In this document: piece after piece, positions 62,005-64,000 of the stretch
How positions within the stretch are numbered: the stretch's first letter is position 1
Layout of the letters: each line of letters begins with the position of its first letter
Assembly: GCF_001519065.1 (NCBI RefSeq)
Contig: NZ_KQ954256.1
Coordinates: 137,432-201,431, forward strand
Reading direction: 5' to 3'
Length of the DNA stretch: 64,000 nucleotides
Origin: Novosphingobium sp. FSW06-99
GTDB lineage: Bacteria > Pseudomonadota > Alphaproteobacteria > Sphingomonadales > Sphingomonadaceae
Translations under genes and position numbers: made by a program
Notes under the pieces: model-generated
The model's input: only the letters and a program-made list of their open reading frames with translations
Told to the model about the DNA's origin: nothing
Databases searched by the model: none

Positions 62005-62340
62005 TTAAGAGGAATGGTAGATATAGTATTCCTTCAATGAGCCAAAAAATCCACGCCGTGCGAGGGACTGTTGCGTTTCACCCCGACCGATGGCCTTTAT
62101 CAACTGCTGGTTCTTCCGCTTATGGACAAAATTTTGTATATTATTTCTGCCAAATGAGCGGTAATTGAGTAAAGATGGCTGGCCTCCAGCTAATAATATC
62201 CGCCGCATTCGCCTAATTATGGATACATAACGCTGAGCGTCCCGCGCGGGGTAGGGTCCGAGCGCTTTGCGCCGTTGCGAGAATTCAACTTGCCATAGAA
62301 ATTGATATTCATCGCAAGCTGGATCTAAAAAATAGCTCAT
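62005..62340 (-). CDS. Low-GC orphan protein
   Basis: A 111-residue protein, rich in aromatic and basic residues (SYFLDPACDEYQFLWQVEFS, YVSIIRRMRRILLAGGQPSL). I know no family. ATG 62340 (MSYFLDPACDEYQF) has a strong ribosome site GAGGAAACAG, which supports a real gene. The sequence is much more AT-rich than flanking genes, so it may be acquired. Bases 62341-62555 contain no gene I can support. Confidence 0.55.
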   Translation of the reverse strand: MSYFLDPACDEYQFLWQVEFSQRRKALGPYPARDAQRYVSIIRRMRRILLAGGQPSLLNYRSFGRNNIQNFVHKRKNQQLIKAIGRGETQQSLARRGFFGSLKEYYIYHSS

Positions 62341-62555
62341 CTGTTTCCTCGCTGTTGAAGGTCGTTCAACCGTTAGCACGCCTATGATCCCCCTCGAATG
62401 ACCAAGCTGGACCCGTTTTGGTTTGGCTCAAAGCCGACAAACCAATGCATTATGAAGATAATTGCCCATCGGAGGAAAAGCCACCGGGCAACGGAACGGC
62501 AATATCTGGGCGATACCAGCCGCTACAACGCAGTGCATCACACCTGATCACCCCC

Positions 62556-63230
62556 TCAGGACGCCACCGGCTCCCGGCGCACGGTCAGCACTTTGACCGG
62601 GTCGGCCAGCATCTGGCCGCGCATCACGCCTTCGCCGGCGGTGGGGGAGATCGGCGCGTCCCAGATCTTGCGCACCACGTCCATGCCCGACACGACATGG
62701 CCGAACACTGCATAACCCAGCGCCAGATCGGGGTCGGCGTTCTTGGGATCGGCGTCAAGGCCGGTCATGTCGGACAGCAGGATCGAGAAATCGGCGGTCG
62801 CGGTGCCCGGCGCGTTGCGCGCCATCGATAGCGATCCGGCCTTGTGCGACAGGCCGGTCTGGCTGGTTGGTTCATGCGCGATCGGCGGGAACAGCTTGCG
62901 CGGATCGCGGATGCCGCCTTGCACCAGTCCGTTGGGCTGATCGCCCCAGGCCAGATGCATCGCGCGGTAGAAGGTGATGCCGTCGAACCGTTTTGTATCG
63001 ACATAGTGCAGGAAATTGGCGGCGGTGATCGGCGCATGCTTGCCATCGAGTTCGATCTCGATCGTGCCCAGCGTCGTCACCATCGCCACGCGCACGGTAT
63101 CGGCCAGCGGGATCGGCGCAGGTTCGGGCGGGGCCTTGTGGGTGGGGTGCGTGGCATGGCCGGTTGCGGCCAGGGCGGGCAGCGCAAACAGCGCGAAAAC
63201 GAGCGACAGGGCGAATCGGCGGATCATCAT
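62556..63230 (-). CDS. Periplasmic cyclophilin-type peptidyl-prolyl isomerase
   Basis: A 224-residue cyclophilin. Signal peptide (IRRFALSLVFALFALPALA) and then a cyclophilin domain: VTTLGTIEIELDGKHAPITA, FDGITFYRAMHLAW, MARNAPGTATADFSILL and GYAVFGHVVSGMDVV. It lacks the exact FH(R)xI(xx)F(MxQGGD) motif in part (AWGDQPNGLVQGGIRDP). Start ATG 63230 or 63227. Probably assists folding in the periplasm. Confidence 0.88.
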   Translation of the reverse strand: MMIRRFALSLVFALFALPALAATGHATHPTHKAPPEPAPIPLADTVRVAMVTTLGTIEIELDGKHAPITAANFLHYVDTKRFDGITFYRAMHLAWGDQPNGLVQGGIRDPRKLFPPIAHEPTSQTGLSHKAGSLSMARNAPGTATADFSILLSDMTGLDADPKNADPDLALGYAVFGHVVSGMDVVRKIWDAPISPTAGEGVMRGQMLADPVKVLTVRREPVAS

Positions 63231-63395
63231 CGCGCGACCGTGCCGCAGCAGGGGCCCTGCTGCCAAGGGCGTTAACACCCCCTTTCGCGCATCTACCCAT
63301 GTGGTGCCTTACGCTTCGGCCAAAGGTCGTGGGCTACATCCGGCAAACCGGCGATTGCATCGTCCACGCGCCGGTTGTCAGTTACCGGAGCCACC

Positions 63396-64000
63396 ATGAT
63401 CCGATTCAACATTTCCGCCAAACTGTTGACCGCCTTTTCGCTGTTGCTGGCGATCATGGCCCTGACCGGGCTGTTCGCGATGCAGAAGATGGGCGAAGTC
63501 GATGCGCTGTCGGGCGAACTGCGCGGGCGCTGGTTGCCTGCCGCGCAATCGCTGGGCGATGTTCACGCCTATCTGTCGCAATACCGCATCAAGCAGGGCG
63601 ATCTGATCGACGCCCCGTCCGATCGCACCGAAAAGCTGGTGCGCAATGCGCAGGCGGTGATCGGCGGATTGCTCGACGATTACGCCAAGCACGCCGATGG
63701 CAGGCAAAAGGCCGCGCTCGACCAGTTGCGCGCCAACTGGACCGCCTATACCGACGAAAACGCCAAGATCGTCAAACTGGCGCGCAGCGGCGATGCCTCG
63801 GCCCGCACGCTGTTTCAGGGCGAAGCGCTCGACCAGTTCTACGGCATGGAAGACAATGTCCTGGCGATGATCGATCAGGACAGCAAAGCGGTGGCCGACG
63901 TGTCGAACCGCAGCACGCAGATCTACGCCGCCGCGCGCACTGTACTGATCGGCGCGATTGTCGGCGGGCTGGCGGCGGCGATCGCGCTGATGGCCATGAT
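63396..64000 (+). CDS. Methyl-accepting chemotaxis protein, 5' part
   Basis: Truncated by the window end: 201 residues of a receptor. TM1 at about 8-29 (LLTAFSLLLAIMALTGLFAM), then a periplasmic four-helix bundle (MGEVDALSGELRGRWLPAAQ; LDQFYGMEDNVLAMIDQDSK), and TM2 beginning at about 186 (TVLIGAIVGGLAAAIALMAM). The HAMP and signalling domains should follow. ATG 63396 is preceded by CCGGAG at 63385-63390. Ligand unknown. Confidence 0.85.
   Translation, partial: MIRFNISAKLLTAFSLLLAIMALTGLFAMQKMGEVDALSGELRGRWLPAAQSLGDVHAYLSQYRIKQGDLIDAPSDRTEKLVRNAQAVIGGLLDDYAKHADGRQKAALDQLRANWTAYTDENAKIVKLARSGDASARTLFQGEALDQFYGMEDNVLAMIDQDSKAVADVSNRSTQIYAAARTVLIGAIVGGLAAAIALMAM

Noticed and set aside
62418..62831. 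137-codon plus-strand frame
   Set aside because: Antisense to the cyclophilin gene at its 3' half and without a ribosome site or family features.

Overview
The window looks like chromosome of a GC-rich alphaproteobacterium of the order Sphingomonadales (Novosphingobium or a relative; genus is my inference). The grounds are an HdaA-type DnaA paralogue, a ubiquinol-cytochrome c chaperone, DUF2794, a large TonB-dependent receptor, a TlyA methyltransferase and several small proteins of the kind seen in sphingomonads. Most of it is dense housekeeping sequence with short or overlapping gene junctions. I see no tRNA, rRNA, CRISPR array, prophage or transposase gene.

Layout. 1-4.1 kb: right end of a surface-polysaccharide cluster (GT2 glycosyltransferase, Wzx-type flippase, GT92-like glycosyltransferase) after an AT-richer stretch holding an unrecognised, possibly frameshifted gene tail. 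4.2-15.4 kb: two-domain retropepsin-like protein, ATM1-type ABC exporter, AmpG-like and POT-family transporters (divergent), hslVU, bamE, UQCC chaperone, DUF177 and a MATE transporter. 15.4-16.4 kb: a low-GC pocket with two orphan genes. 16.4-21.8 kb: a HerA-like ATPase with an unknown partner, a Dps protein, a 272-bp non-coding element with long terminal inverted repeats, a Nudix hydrolase and dinB. 21.8-36.9 kb: Bcr/CflA transporter, GGDEF-EAL protein, LysR regulator, apaG, recO, leuB, a dolichyl-phosphate-mannose-synthase-like protein, a SulP transporter with its XRE regulator, a PMT-type mannosyltransferase, metZ, ubiK-like, tspO, tlyA. 36.9-37.3 kb: a short transcription unit with an exceptional Shine-Dalgarno, an 18-codon ORF and a terminator. 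37.3-48.2 kb: ilvE, SDR, DUF2794, hdaA, a DUF2066-like protein, purMN, a major facilitator, ndk, holC, an unlisted short DUF2256 gene, pepA. 48.3-54.1 kb: lptD-surA-pdxA-rsmA, the order also known in enterobacteria. 54-61.5 kb: YSC84 lipoprotein-like protein, TonB receptor, and the divergent biotin operon bioBFDA. The window ends in a cyclophilin and a truncated chemotaxis receptor.

Several genes serve the cell envelope together: BamE, LptD, SurA, YSC84, flippase and glycosyltransferases. A second theme is possible protein O-mannosylation (28.4 and 31.8 kb). Amino-acid and cofactor genes (leuB, ilvE, metZ, pdxA, bioBFDA, purMN) suggest a prototrophic lifestyle.

The most unusual signals are non-coding: (i) four copies of a palindromic intergenic repeat family with arms of about 36 bp, two of them directly next to terminators; (ii) the 272-bp MITE-like element at 19406-19677, whose end supplies the stop codon of the neighbouring gene; (iii) the small unit at 37051-37223, where 15 consecutive bases are complementary to the 16S rRNA tail.
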